Origin: Calycina herbarum
Lineage: Eukaryota > Ascomycota > Leotiomycetes > Helotiales > Pezizellaceae
Length of the DNA: 64,000 bases
Direction: 5' to 3'
NCBI GenBank assembly: GCA_001414485.1
Contig: LLEY01000014.1
Coordinates: 372,001 to 436,000, forward strand
Shown here: one piece after another, positions 10,805-22,676 of the stretch
Numbering within the stretch: the stretch's first letter is position 1
How the letters are laid out: every line of letters begins with the position of its first letter
The notes under the pieces: model-generated
What the model saw: only the letters and a program-made list of their open reading frames with translations
Told to the model about the DNA's origin: nothing
Databases searched by the model: none
Program-made: the position numbers and the translations under genes

Positions 10805-13101
10805 ACGTAGTTTATTAGAACCCTATATATATTAGAACCCTACGTACTCTAAAACCTATATAAAAAGCTGCTTAGTAAGCAGCTCTAACTCTTTTGTCTA
10901 TAGATAAAAAAAGCTAAAATTAAAAATCTAGTTTTATTACTATATAAATAAATAATTCTTAAAATTTCAGATACTTACTAATTATAATCACTTAACGTAC
11001 TTGATAAGTAAGCGGTCTAGACAAGTACGCGGTCTAGTATCTCTACTAAAATACCGTGTTCTATACTTTAAACTAAGATAACTTAATAACTAACTATTAA
11101 AATATCTAATATAGAAGAACGAATTATACTTACTCTTTAAGCCTATCGGCAGAACTGATTTTCAAGCTTATAAGCCGCTGTATATACGTACGATACCTTA
11201 TATATAACCTTACGTTAGCGGAACTAAGGAACTCTCTCTTAATCCGATTTTACCTCTTCTAACCTAAAACCTACTTAAACCGAAGAAACCGTACTTATTA
11301 AATAGATATTATCTATAGATACGCGTAGTATACCTCTAACAAAGGCTCTTATATAACAGATAGCTGAAATACTTCTTATAGAACGCGTTTAGAACACGTA
11401 AGCTAAATAACTCGAAATAGGTAAATACTAAGTATATAACTTTATAACCTAATATCTTAAACTTAAATTATAATATAATTAAAAGTATAATTATTAGTAA
11501 GTAAAATACAAAGATCTTAATATTATTAGAGCCTAGTTTTAGCTTATATAGAATATAATTACAAAATATAGAATTCTAGATAAGGATATATATAACTTTA
11601 ATAAAATAGACTTTTAAATAGAAGTAATTTCTATAACAAAAGTAATTATAGCTATAGAGAGGAATTATACAGTTATAGTTTAACCTAGAAATCGCGAATA
11701 GGTTATAGTTATTAAGTTAGTTAATTCTACTAGGTAGGTTCTTCTAGTAATAGTTATTTTTAAAAGTAATATATAGTAAAAAAGCTAGTTTAAAACCTTA
11801 CCTCTTAATTAGATAATTAGAGTTAGTAAAAACAGATAGATAATAGACGAATTAGACCTTACTTAGCTTAAAAAGATCTTTAATCTATATATATAAGATT
11901 ATATAATTAGAAGATATTAACTTCTAATACTTAATAGCTATAGAAGTTATATTATAGCTAAATTCGACTAGTATTACTTATAAAACACGATTATTATATT
12001 ATATATATCTACTTACTTATCTTATATTCTATAACCTCTAGATATTAGCTGTTTTTCAGTCTTAAAACGATCGTATAAGCGAGCTATAGAAGAGCTTATA
12101 CGAGCTGGAATTAATTATATAGAAAAAGACGACTTCTTAGACTTATATTTATAAGCTTATATAACTATGTTTAGTTTAGCTATAGTTTAGAGTAGTTTTA
12201 GAGTAACTAGCTTAGTTTCTTTCGATCTAGATTAAGTACTATCACAGTTATATATTCAAATATAGATACTATCGCCTCTTTTATTACCTACTTAAGCTCT
12301 AAACTCTTAGGTCTCTAAAACACCGTATAATATTACTAAATTACAGCTTTAGACTAAGGCAGTTTAAGAATTAATTCGTTATTATATACAAAGTCCTCCT
12401 AGCCTAACTATTTAAGTAGTAAACTAGCTAATTAAAAGCTATTAAATAGCTATATATAGTATAACGATCCTTATAGCTAAGAATCAGAGATTACAAGCTA
12501 TAAACAAGAAAGTACAAAAGAAGAGACAAAAAAAGAAGTCGTATATAGGTAAGAGAGAGGCTTTAAATACTATAGAGGTTTAAGAGACTTAAACCTAGTT
12601 AAGAACTAAGGTAGAAGTGAGAATCCTAGTAGTTTAATAACCTGAGATTAGCGTATCGAATCGTATACTATAGATATATAGTATATATAGATTATTAGAA
12701 TATACTACTCGTATATACCTAGAGCGCTAATAAATCAATTAAACTAATTAAGAAGTTAATATTTAATATAGTTGATTTTTAATAAAATAATAAGTGCTAT
12801 TTTAGTAGAGATACTAGACCGCGTACTTGTCCGGACCGCTTACTTATCAAGTACGTTAGTTATTAAAGAAATAAAAAGATTTTTATAAATACAAAGGTAA
12901 TTTTAAGCGAATCGTTAATTACAATTAGTAAGCGTCTGAAATTTTGAGAATTATTTGTTTATATAGTAATAAAACTAGATTTTTAATTTTAGCTTTTTTT
13001 ATCTATAGACAAAAGAGTTAGAGCTGCTTACTAAGCAGCTTTTTGTATAGGTTTTGGAGTGCGCAGGGTCCTGATATGCGCAGGGTCCTGATAAACCACG
13101 T
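10805..13101 (+). mobile_element. Pogo-type transposon with very long inverted repeats
   Basis: The element is about 2.3 kb, bounded by TA (10803-10804 and 13102-13103). The ends match the Fot1-type terminus (ACGTRGTTTATYAGRACC). The inverted repeats run on for about 250-310 bp (10805 to about 11055 and about 12790-13101), with one internal deletion in the left arm; ordinary Fot1 ends are under 100 bp. Each arm carries a 19-bp near-palindrome AGCTGCTTAGTAAGCAGCT (10866-10884, 13022-13040). Between the arms the plus strand reads as degraded transposase: EERIILTL and AYRQN near 11115-11160, and a PRNREQVTVI-like DDE segment near 11685. Stops make it inactive. Confidence 0.75.
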
Positions 13102-13170
13102 TATATTATATACTTAAATATATACGCAAGTGACCGAGAAGAGTCTAAAGCAGCTTAGAAGCTCGACAGC

Positions 13171-16100
13171 TCACTCTACTTCATCGTCGAAATCTTCGTC
13201 GATCCCGCCTAGTAACATTTTCCAGAGATTGCCGCCGGTCGATGGGGTTGTATCCACAATATCACTATATGAAATCAGCAGCTATCCTCCTTGAAGGAAG
13301 AGAATCAACTTACAGCGGAAGTTTTTGCCTTTGTTCAAGCCCATCTAGTTCTTCCAGTCGCGCAATGCCAGTAGGATCATGGCCAAAGCTGATGAATTGG
13401 ATCCCAATCTGCTTTCTATCTAAATTGTGTTCGTGTAATGTACTCACTAGCTCTTGGATCGCGGGTTTAGCGTCAGTTCTGGGTTGCCAAACGCCGTCAG
13501 TGAAAACATATATGTTGAGGGGCCGAACTCCTTTTTGCCTTGCCCATAACGAACCCCCACCATGGAGGCTCTTTTGGTTATTGAGCTTCGATGTGTAATC
13601 AGATAGGATGGCACCTAGTCTCAAGAGAATATCACTGTCACCCATTGGTTTCCGCTTTCGTATAGTGTTAACAAGCTTTGATGTGTGTTTCTCGTGGTAA
13701 ACCTCGTCAGACATTGTGAAGTAGAGATCCAGGCCATCAGGGCCTGCTGCCTTCACGATATAGGCCAATATTGAGAGCATGGGTTCGACTTCAGCCCAAT
13801 GCTTGGCCATTGACTGAGAGTCATCCACAATAAAAATCTAGTCAATAGTTATTACTGAAACGGCTACTGAAAAAAACGGAAAAAAAAGGGTAGGAGAGCT
13901 TACATGATCTCTAGTTCTAAGCTTTTCTAATAACCAAGAATGTGGAAGCTTGGCTTTCGGTGTCTTCTTCTTATCATCTCTCCATTTCATAGCAACAGAA
14001 AGTGGTAGCTGGGGAACCCGATCGGCTGGAGGCCCCCGCTCAGTAATATCCATTGGAGGTGGCTGACGAGATGGACCACTGGAATATTCGTGTTCTGGTT
14101 GACTGGCATGGCTGTCCACCAACAGGGTTCTTGGTGCGTTGTAATGATGTAGGTGATTACTGCTGATTGATTGGTTGAAAGTTGAAACTCGCCGCCAAGT
14201 TGGAAGTACATCATCTGGCACAGAGGGCGAAAGCATGTCTGGGCTTTCAAGGAGAGGATTTGCAACGAGTGGGTTGTGTCTTGGGGTAACGGGCATGTAA
14301 CCTCTTGTAGATCGGCGGTGGCGGCTCGACTGTATAAGAGAGTCGTTGAAGGCAAAGTCGGAGAGGTAGGACATAGGGCTTTGTTCTACCGGCATTATGG
14401 GAGTAGCTCTACCCCTATTGACATCTAGAGCGTCCAGTTGCTCTGATGTTTGCTGGTCCCTATCTGGAGAACTAGCACCAGATTTCCATTCTTCGAAAAT
14501 TTGTTGAAACTGAACGTTTCTTGAAATTTGCTCCTCGTTGTTAATTGCACTGTCGATTTCACCAGACCTACCGCTGGTTTCGCTTTCCGATGACGTTGTC
14601 GAGATATCTTGTGGTGGAATGAAACCTTTCTGTTTGGCAGTATCGGATGTGACATTGACTGTTGTCTCGCTAGCTCTCAAAAATACCTCTACGATAGAGG
14701 AGTGGCCCCTTGCACGGGCTATTTCAACAGGAGTGTGCCCTTCTGGGCTTACTACAGAGTGATTGGCACCCTTCTTAAGTAGAAGTTCAGTCGTTATCAA
14801 ATTCCCGTCTCTTGATGCAATGTGCAAGGCGGTGCATCCATCGTTCGGGTTGGCAACATCTACATCGGCACCAGCGTTAAGCAAAGTGTCTACAGCGCGT
14901 CCGTTGTTCTCCAATACTGCAGCAATCAATGCCCTGGAGTTTGAAGTATCATCGCTGAGCGACTTTTGCAAGAGTTCGGTGCATTTTTGGGCGTGTGTAT
15001 CGTCGTTTTTGTCCTTGTAGCAGAGCTCAAGTTTTGCTAGTTGCAAAATTGGATCTGGAATCCTCACAGTCCCTCCCAAAGTGTTCTCTATTTGATTTAG
15101 AAGATCAAACATAGGGGTAACGTAGGCTTGGCTAGATATGCCACGCGCAACGACATACCCATAAATGGTCCATGTCTGAGAATTAACTACTAAAGATCCG
15201 CTTTCACCATGCCCCACTGCTTTGAAAGATGTCAGCGAGTGTTTTACGGGGCAAATAATGTACAATACCTTCACCATCAAGAAGTGATATAGTCCAAACC
15301 TTACTCGTGGTCCCACGGTTTGAACTTCCTCCCAGATAACTTGCTCCGGGTAGAATTTTTGCTTTTCTAGGGCCTCGAGTACCAGACAACATCAATACAG
15401 GGGTTGCCGTTTTTATTGACCCACTAAAGACATCCTTGAGAAATACTTGTGGGTCAGTCTTTTGGTCCAAGTGAACAGCGTTAGGCTTCTGGAAGTGTGG
15501 ACTACTGAAATCTACCAGCAACCAATCTAGGTAAGACAAGTCTGAACCGACAACATGGGTGGAGCTCGAGAAAATTGTGCCCAAGTTTATCCACAAGCTG
15601 TGGGAGGGCTCGCTATCAAACCTGACATATCCAGGTTCCTTAGATACATCTTCCTGTATCCTTGTGTCACTCCGAGACTTCTCCTTGGTCCGGCCAGAAA
15701 AACAAGATGCGGACAACCGAAGTAACCCAGGAAGAATTGACGAAACCTCTGGTTCCTGAGCTTGATTGGATAATCCCGGAATCGTGCCAGTGCCTTGTAA
15801 ATGATCGACAGAGAGCCCATAAAGCTTCGAATTAATTTCAATTGAAAGAGCGAGAGTGGCTGTCAAGGGACCAGCACGGATAGGGGTACCCGTGAGAGTC
15901 ATTGCTGATTTAATTTGGGCCTGTATAGAAGTTCCGGTGGATATCCTCATCCAAGGCTGGTCCTTCGTCGGCCAGCATATCAGTTGAAAATCAGGACCAG
16001 AAGGGGATGAGTAGGGACGATGTTGCGTGAATGTTCTTTTGATACCGTTCCATAAACCATGATCACTCGAAGAAGGCTTCCAAATACGCCGATTGACCCA

Positions 16101-16850
16101 TTTATTCATAAATGCCTGTAACTTTTTCACGTTTTCCTTTTGACATATAATAACGAGTGTCACTGCCGCAGATTTAGGAGACCGGCCACAAACCGACATA
16201 TCTATCTTCAGAAACTGGAAATATTGCCTCAAGAAATGGTCGTGTAGAATGGCGGCATTCAAGAGTTTTTGAACCTCTTTGTACCGCTCATGATAAACTT
16301 CTCCGATGGTAGGCTCCGCATTGTGGTATCGATACCACCCTATCTTCGATGGAATTGCCTCGGGATTGGTGAACGGGTCGGTTCCTCTCCCTGAGATTGT
16401 GGGGAATTTTGGTGTAAGACGGCGTTGCGGAGCTTCTGAATTGTTTGCTGTATACAAAATCAGCAAAGTGAAAAACCCTGCGTTGATGTCCTTACAGAAC
16501 GTGGAGGCCAAATTCCCGTTACAAGTTGCTGGTTTTCTTGCGATTGTACGCGTGGTAGAAACGCTTTCGGGTTTCAGCCTTGAGGGAGACGAAGTCATAG
16601 GAAAAGACCCCGCTGCAATTCGCCATTTGCCAAAATCGCCCGTCTGTTTGGTAGCACTGTAGGAAGGCTGTGGTTTTGCGTTGGAGTTAACTTGCATCGC
16701 ACTGTTGATTAATGTGACCAAGAAAAGTTTAATATCGTGTATCTTGAATAATGTTCCAGCCTGTTGTGAGAAAATCATAACTGAAATGGTGGGCTGTGCA
16801 AGCAACCATACTACGGAGACACCCATTAGCGCCCACTTGTACAGCCACAT
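13171..16850 (-). CDS. Trypsin-like protease / ankyrin / vWA protein
   Basis: Four exons (16850-15269, 15219-13904, 13837-13314, 13264-13171) join in frame to 1171 aa; the introns are 49-66 nt with GT-AG ends. Residues about 330-560 look like a trypsin-fold peptidase with a complete candidate triad: His350 (LSVDHL), Asp442 (YLDWLLVDF) and Ser534 (GHGESGSLVV). Residues about 620-712 hold two to three ankyrin repeats (GCTALHIASRDGN, GHTPVEIARARGH). Residues 967 on form a vWA domain with the metal-site motif DDSQS (971-975) and a later TDG. The end TTPSTGGNLWKMLL is typical of fungal vWA proteins. Such combinations occur in fungal NLR-like and conflict-system proteins, so a sensor or immune role is an inference. 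The first 50 residues are hydrophobic and the start is uncertain; Met52 or Met85 are alternatives. It lies next to a transposon island and is divergent from the gene at 17025. Confidence 0.8.
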
Positions 16851-17024
16851 TGCTTTTCTGCAGGCAGATATCGATTTGGGGAAAACCTACCAAAATAAAT
16901 ACAGCTCACCGAACTGGGCTGTGCTCGAATAAATGACGCTCAAGAACATCCCCTTTTGTAACCCGCCGCGGAGACCGTAATATATTAAGGTACTTCCCTA
17001 GATCAGCCTCCACCAACCACCAAG
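16851..17024. promoter_or_regulatory. Shared divergent promoter region
   Basis: Only 174 bp separate the two start codons, so both genes must share control sequence. I see no specific binding site. Confidence 0.4.
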
Positions 17025-18178
17025 ATGTATATAACATCAGAAAGCGAGAGGGAGAACATCGCAAAAGAACTATTCGGCATCGATGATGGCTCATTTCAAA
17101 AGCTCGCTTCCTATTTCAAGTGTTTCGATACATTGGTAACACCGCATCATTCAACGAATCAGAGGGCTTCAACGGGTATCAATGTTGGTTCTGGCAGGCC
17201 AACTCATTCAAAGTTCGACATTTTGGCCGCTGTTCGTGCTCTGAAGACAGATCCTGATCTCACCAGGACAAGGCTTCAGTCTATCGATTTCGAATCAAGG
17301 GAACCAGATCATGACATCCCCGTGCATAACATCGGTGCAGCAGTCCACCTCGCAGTTCATCTCATGCTGATGGTCGATATTTCTGCTGCTGAGAAGTATA
17401 CTGCGGACTATAGCTTTTCGGGGGTAAAACCCATCAAATGGAATGACGACGAAGCTTTCCATGTTTTTGTCAGCAGGGCATTCTCGCAGTCTGAGCCTCA
17501 AACCTTGGAGTTCGAAGGGCAGGAGGGTGATATGACAGCCTTCTCCCTCCAAAAATACGGCCAGCTAAAATTTGTACCAACCGATAATCTTGTTGATCAT
17601 TTGTTGCTAGACGTGGAGCTTGGGGAAGTCCGAATTTTCCACCACACCTCCTTCCTGAAAGCGCAATTGAAAGTCCTGAAGGCAGAAACTTCAATTCTGG
17701 GTTGTCTGAAAAGGTTTGTTTCACTCCAATGCTATTAAGAGCCCACCACTAATGGTGCAGTGGTTCTCTTCCACCCCAGCTTCTCCTAGAGACACTGTAC
17801 TCGTTGCAATCACTTCTGTTCCCCTCATACGACAAGAACTCAGCTGTCATTTTGAGAAAGCTTTTGAGGTCAGGGAAATTTGACCCCGATCTGTGCGATT
17901 ACGGAGGAGCATTTTCTCAGGATGCTGGAGAGTTCCATTACACTTATTGGGCGAACCGGCTCTCGAAAATTTACAAGGTTGCCAAGAACCCCACGCCCAA
18001 AAGTCGTATGCAAAAGTGGCTTGACAGGAACGCCAGCGACAGAAACGTCTTGTACGTTGGTATAGCTGCGTTGGTTCTGACTGCAGTATTCGGAATGTTG
18101 AGTGTGGCCATTGGAGCCTTTCAGAGTTGGGTAGCATGGCAAGCTTGGCAACATCCAAAAAGTCCCCCAGCTTCGTGA
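17025..18178 (+). CDS. Conserved fungal protein with C-terminal membrane anchor
   Basis: Two exons (17025-17713 and 17761-18178, intron 47 nt, GTTTGT...GTGCAG) give 368 aa. The join restores the segment LPPQLLLETLYSLQ. The N-terminal part is soluble and has no catalytic motif that I recognise. Near the C-terminus one strongly hydrophobic helix (NVLYVGIAALVLTAVFGM and following) is followed by a short WQAWQHP tail, so the protein is probably tail-anchored with most of it in the cytosol. I recall this arrangement from an uncharacterised family common in filamentous ascomycetes; its function is unknown. It is divergent from the protease/ankyrin/vWA gene 174 bp away, which suggests co-expression, but nothing in the sequence proves a joint role. 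Confidence 0.75.
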
Positions 18179-18646
18179 TGCTATAAGAGAATGCAGTCTG
18201 TTGGCAAATCCTCGCGAGTTTATAGGGGGGGAGCTGTTTGGTATACCAGTCTCAAAGGTTTCTTCCTAGAACACTGGTTTTCTGTGCGTTTTCTCGTATT
18301 TTGTTTAAGATTTCGATTTTTCTAATCCGATATGTTATGCTTCGTTGTCTGCGACCAACATTTCGATGATTGATATAAATTCGATATCCAAAGTTGTCCC
18401 CAGCTCCGAAAACAATGGTCGGGACAGATGATTCTTCATGTTGGGTTGCGTCGTTTGATTTTCGATCGTGACCCCTGGTAGGTAGACTTGTAGAACACGA
18501 AATTACTGTACGGTTGCCGAGAAGAACCTTCATGTACCTTCACTTCGTTCACTCTACACTTTACAACGAACTTCTAAATTGAACTAAGCCCAAATCTATC
18601 AAATACACGTATGCGCAAGCGTACTTGCCAGATTGTGTCTAGACCT
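18179..18646. other. Intergenic, convergent 3' regions
   Basis: Convergent gene ends. One 93-codon minus-strand open frame (18252-18533) has no recognisable feature and probably is not a gene. Nothing else was seen. Confidence 0.5.
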
Positions 18647-20796
18647 TCACAACTTTGCTTTTCCTGTTTCGATCGAACCCCAACTCCCACTGTCCAACTT
18701 CTCATATACAGTTCCGTTCAACCAGTAAAGCTTATCTTTCGAATTCCCCGGATCGCTCGCAATCCAGGTCTTCTTTATCAGATCTCCCTTTGATTTCTTG
18801 AAAGTCGCATTCTCTTCGATTCTAGCCGCACCAAGTCAACAATCCGCCGACATGAGCTGCAGGGAGTATGTCACAACTTACTGTGGAGTAATCCTCACAA
18901 GCCGTGGCATTGCATAGGATGGCAGTCCTGTTTTTTTGAGCCCACTGTAAAGACCAGCCATGAAGGGACCTTCCGATTGTGTGTCTAGTGTGATCGCAGC
19001 TGCGCCAGCTTGGCCGTCATAACTACACATTTTGTCAGCAGATTTTGGCAAAGAGCACGGAGCCAAATATTACCTTGGGAGCTTCACACCATATACAACA
19101 GCATCATTGACATCGTCGAGCTTTGCAAGATGCTCTCTCACCTCTCCGGCACTCACATTCTCGCCTTTCCATCGGAAAGTGTCACCCATCCTGTCGTGGA
19201 ACCGCACCCATCCCGACTCATCCTGTATTACCAAATCACCAGTTTTCTGAAACATGTCGCCTTTCTGGAAAACGTCCGTAATAATCTTCTCTTCCGTTGC
19301 TTTGGAATTATTCAGATACTCAGTTAGTAAAGCCCTACTCCTTACTCTCCCAATCACTTCTCCCACTTGGCCCAATTTCGCTTTAATGCAGAAACCAGTT
19401 TTAGGATCTCGATAGGGCGACTCAGTGAGGGGATCGGCTAGCACGATGAATGTGTCGTCCTCTAAATATCTCCTTATTGGCCCCGAAAATCCAACTTTGC
19501 CAACTCCCCAGGGTCCATGGCTGAAATTATCGAATTTTGCTAGTCCTTCGGTTGATCGATAGAACTCTCGAACTTCTGGAATGCCAAATCGTTCCTTGAA
19601 TTTCTCCCATATTTCCCCTCGCAGCCCATTTCCTGCGGCAACGATACAGTTATGGGCTCGATCGTAGGGGGTCGGTGGTCCATTGACGAGGTAACGACAT
19701 AATTCGCCCACGTATATCACACGAGTGGCTCCGGAATCGGTTACGTCTTTCCAATAACGAGATGTCGAGAATTTTCGAGCCAAACAAACAGTTGATCCTG
19801 TGCCGATGTTGTAACACAGGGCTGTGAAAATGGCTGTGCCATGGAATAAAGGAAGTGGCGAATACGTCCGAAGAGGAAAGTACTTCTCGGGGTGGTCCAC
19901 ATCTTGGGTCAGAGGAGTCGAGGTCACCATCAACAAATGGTTTCGGACTGCACATGCTTTGGGCTTTCCTGTAGTGCCGGACGTGTAGATGAGGACTGCA
20001 ATATCTTGGATGGTGCATGTTGCACAGGGGGTAACACCGTGTGGGTTCGGTAAGTCGTCCAAATTTATGTATCTTATTGCATCGCTCGGTGCTGGCGTCA
20101 CAGAGTTAAACGAGGACATGTTTAGTGAGAAATGCCGGACATCATCCTCCACGAATTGGGCAAGCTCCGGTGTTGAGATCATCGTTTTGGCTGTCGAGAC
20201 ATCCATGCAATGCTTCAAGGTTGCGTCTGACACTCATTAGCAGGGAACCCTTTATTGATTAGTATACAAACCTCGAAGATTTATATTAATCATTGCCCCA
20301 ATGGCACCCAACTTCGACAATGCAAGGATTGTCACCACCATCTCTGGTGAGTTACTCATGAAAACCCCCACAAACTCTCCCTTCTTGATACCCTCGGTCC
20401 CCAGGAATTCAGCGAATTTGTCAACATCTACAACATATTAGCCTTAGATCATCAAGATGTAGGGGCTAATGATCTACCTTTTTTAATCTCTCCGTATGTC
20501 CAAGTCCGGTGTTCAAACCTGTTCATGAAAAAAAAAGAACATTAATTCCTGCTTATTTTCATGGAGAGGTGCATAGTGTACCATAAGAATTCCAAACTGG
20601 GATCAACTCTCTCAAACATCCCATAAAATGAACATTTGTCTCCCAACTCCTTAATTCGATTACTCATTCTGTTTCCTACTGTTCTGTCGACCCTCAAGCG
20701 TTGCATGTCAGTTCCAATTGACAACTTCGCGTTGAGGTAAGCCCCAGCCGCCACAACGGCAGCCGAAGTCAACGCTCCTGCTGAGACGGGGTCCAT
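18647..20796 (-). CDS. Very-long-chain acyl-CoA synthetase / fatty acid transporter
   Basis: Six exons (20796-20582, 20518-20478, 20427-20272, 20226-19074, 19022-18882, 18821-18647) give 626 aa. The AMP-binding signature YTSGTTGKPK lies at about 218-227. The FATP/VLACS signature, starting TGDLVIQDESGW and ending RWKGENVS, lies at about 466-496. The family ATP-binding segment YRSTEG precedes it, and the C-terminal block ENATFKKSKGDL is also family-typical. Members activate long and very long chain fatty acids to CoA esters at the peroxisome, ER or plasma membrane (yeast Fat1 type). The N-terminus has a hydrophobic stretch (SAGALTSAAVVAAGAYL) that fits membrane association. The acceptor of exon 4 could also be at 20232, adding two residues. 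It is divergent from the thiolase gene, a second beta-oxidation function. Confidence 0.9.
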
Positions 20797-21213
20797 GTTG
20801 AAGATTGATATATAACTTGTCGAACAGAATTTGATACAAGAAAAAGGTCAGCAATGTGGTTTTCGTTCCAAAGGAAAGAAGAAAAAGAACAGAAAGACCA
20901 AGTCCAAATCTCATCAAGGTTCACGCCAATCTATTTTGGTTTTAGGACAACTTGCCGGGGAAATCTACCGCTGGCACAGCACAGTTACAATATGGCGGGG
21001 CCCTCTTGGCTCATCAATGCGGGGCTTTAGAGTTCCCACATTGACAGCTTGCCCAACTGCCGCGGTTCCATACCCCGCTGTGAATATTATGCGGGTCACG
21101 TCCACCCTTGAAACCGTTATCTGACTTTCTCTTTCATTTCCCTTTGACGCGTTTCCTTTTCACTTGGACTTTCTTGTCCGTGTTTTTCAATCTTGCTCAA
21201 GACATACTTCAAG
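20797..21213. promoter_or_regulatory. Shared promoter of two fatty-acid genes
   Basis: 417 bp lie between divergent start codons. Two matches to the CreA consensus SYGGRG (GCGGGG at 20995-21000 and 21019-21024) lie close together, which would fit glucose repression. I did not find CCTCGG, the usual FarA/FarB fatty-acid response core. Site calls are by consensus only. Confidence 0.4.
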
Positions 21214-22676
21214 ATGACTTCTGTTCAAGGACGACTTTCTTCTGTGTTGGGACATTTGTCTCCTGCAACATCGGCTAAAGCCCAGCTTTTACGGAAGAGT
21301 CCGGATGATATTGTGAACACGCCCAAACCAATAGGAAAAGCATAAACTAATCGCAATTCTTAGGTAATTACATTTGCCGCTCGAACACCATTGACGAAAG
21401 CAAAAAAGGGTGGTCTCAAAGACACTCGAATTGACGATCTCATCATCTCGTTATTAACGGTATTTCAAACTTCCCAGTCCCTCATTGCCCTTCTAATACA
21501 CTACCAGGAAGTACGAGTACGCTCCAAACTCGACCCAAATCTCGTCGAAGATGTCTGCTTAGGAAATGTGCTTTCCCCAAGTCAAGGATATATAGCACGA
21601 TGCTCTGTCCTTGCAGCGGGTTATTCAATAGGTACAGCTGCCTCGGTCGCGAATCGATTCTGCTCTTCCGGCCTACTCGCCATTCAAAATATCTCGAATC
21701 AAATTATCGCTGGTTCAATTGATGTTGGTATTGCAGTGGGAGCAGAGAGCATGAGTACCTGCCCCGATGATGGAGCACCAAGTTGGTTGAGCGAGAAAAT
21801 CCTCCAAGATTCGATAGCTGCACAGAACCTACAATCAATGGGACAAACAAGCGAGAATGTGGCAGGAGACTTTGGGATAACGAGAGAGAAGATGGATAAA
21901 TTTGCTGCGAACAGTTTCCAACGAGCTGAAAAGGCGCAAAAGGAGGGATGGGTCACAGATGAGATCATCCCCATCAAAGTCAAATTTACAGACCCAAAGA
22001 CTGGAGTCGTTGAAGAGAAGGTTCTAGATAGAGACGATGGAGTTCGGCCAGGTACAACAGCAGAATCCCTGGGTAAAATCCGGGCAGCTTTCCCACAATG
22101 GGCCCCAAGTGCCACGACCGGAGGAAATGCCTCGCAACTCACCGACGGAGCAGCAGCCGTTCTGTTGATGAAGCGTTCTCGAGCTTTGGAACTCGGCCAA
22201 CCAATCCTAGGCAAGTTCTGTGGTGCCACAGTTGTTGGATTGGAACCAAGAATTATGGGGATCGGACCTAGTTATGCGATTCCTAAGATTCTTGGGAAGC
22301 TGGGTTTGAAGATTGAGGATGTAGATGTTTTTGAGATTAATGAGGCTTTTGCTAGTATGGGAGTTTATTGCATCGAGAAATTGGGGTTGGATCCCGAGAG
22401 GGTAAATCCTAGAGGTGGTGCTATGTGAGTTTGGGTGTCCTCTTGAGGAGAGTTTGGCGCTGATGAGTTTTAGTGCTCTTGGTCATCCTTTGGGGTGTAC
22501 GGGTGCAAGACAGGTCGTCACGGCGCTTTCTGAGTTGAGGAGGAGGGATGAGAGGATAGCTGTTACCTCGATGTGTGTTGGTACTGTAAGTTTTCCCATT
22601 CTTCTGCGTTTTGCGCGTGGATTCTGACTTCAACTAGGGTATGGGCATGGCAGGTGTTTTTGTTTCGGAGCATTAA
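21214..22676 (+). CDS. Peroxisomal 3-ketoacyl-CoA thiolase
   Basis: Five exons (21214-21312, 21364-21459, 21508-22424, 22474-22585, 22638-22676) give 420 aa, normal for the family. The enzyme performs the last step of beta-oxidation, cleaving 3-ketoacyl-CoA with CoA. The N-terminus contains RLSSVLGHL, which fits the PTS2 signal (R/K-L-x5-H/Q-L), so import into peroxisomes through Pex7 is expected. Catalytic residues are present: nucleophile Cys117 (NRFCSSG), His375 (ALGHPLGCTG) and Cys405 (SMCVGTGMG). The second intron is 48 nt without a stop, so it reads through in frame. The final residues EH show no PTS1. Paired divergently with the acyl-CoA synthetase, it points to shared control of fatty-acid breakdown. 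Orthologue of yeast POT1/FOX3 by type. Confidence 0.93.

Larger units (their letters stand above)
1..13103. repeat. AT-rich RIP-mutated transposon island
   Basis: The stretch is very AT-rich, with TpA steps everywhere and few CpA steps, the expected outcome of RIP (C to T in CpA context) in Pezizomycotina. It has no plausible intact gene; the only open frame over 70 codons (2364-2600, minus) lies inside a small LTR element. Degraded protein similarity to LTR-retrotransposon polymerase and to Fot1/pogo transposase can still be read through many stops. The island ends sharply at the terminal repeat of the last DNA transposon, about 70 bp from the stop codon of the first host gene. The RIP call rests on visual composition; dinucleotide ratios were not computed. 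Confidence 0.9.

Noticed and set aside
13838..15316. Three separate minus-strand genes in 13310-16850
   Set aside because: Clear GT-AG introns join the frames (15268-15220, 13903-13838, 13313-13265) into one continuous 1171-aa protein with family-consistent junctions.
18252..18533. 93-codon minus ORF between the tail-anchored protein and the acyl-CoA synthetase
   Set aside because: It is located in the convergent 3' region with no features. The real acyl-CoA synthetase stop is at 18647.
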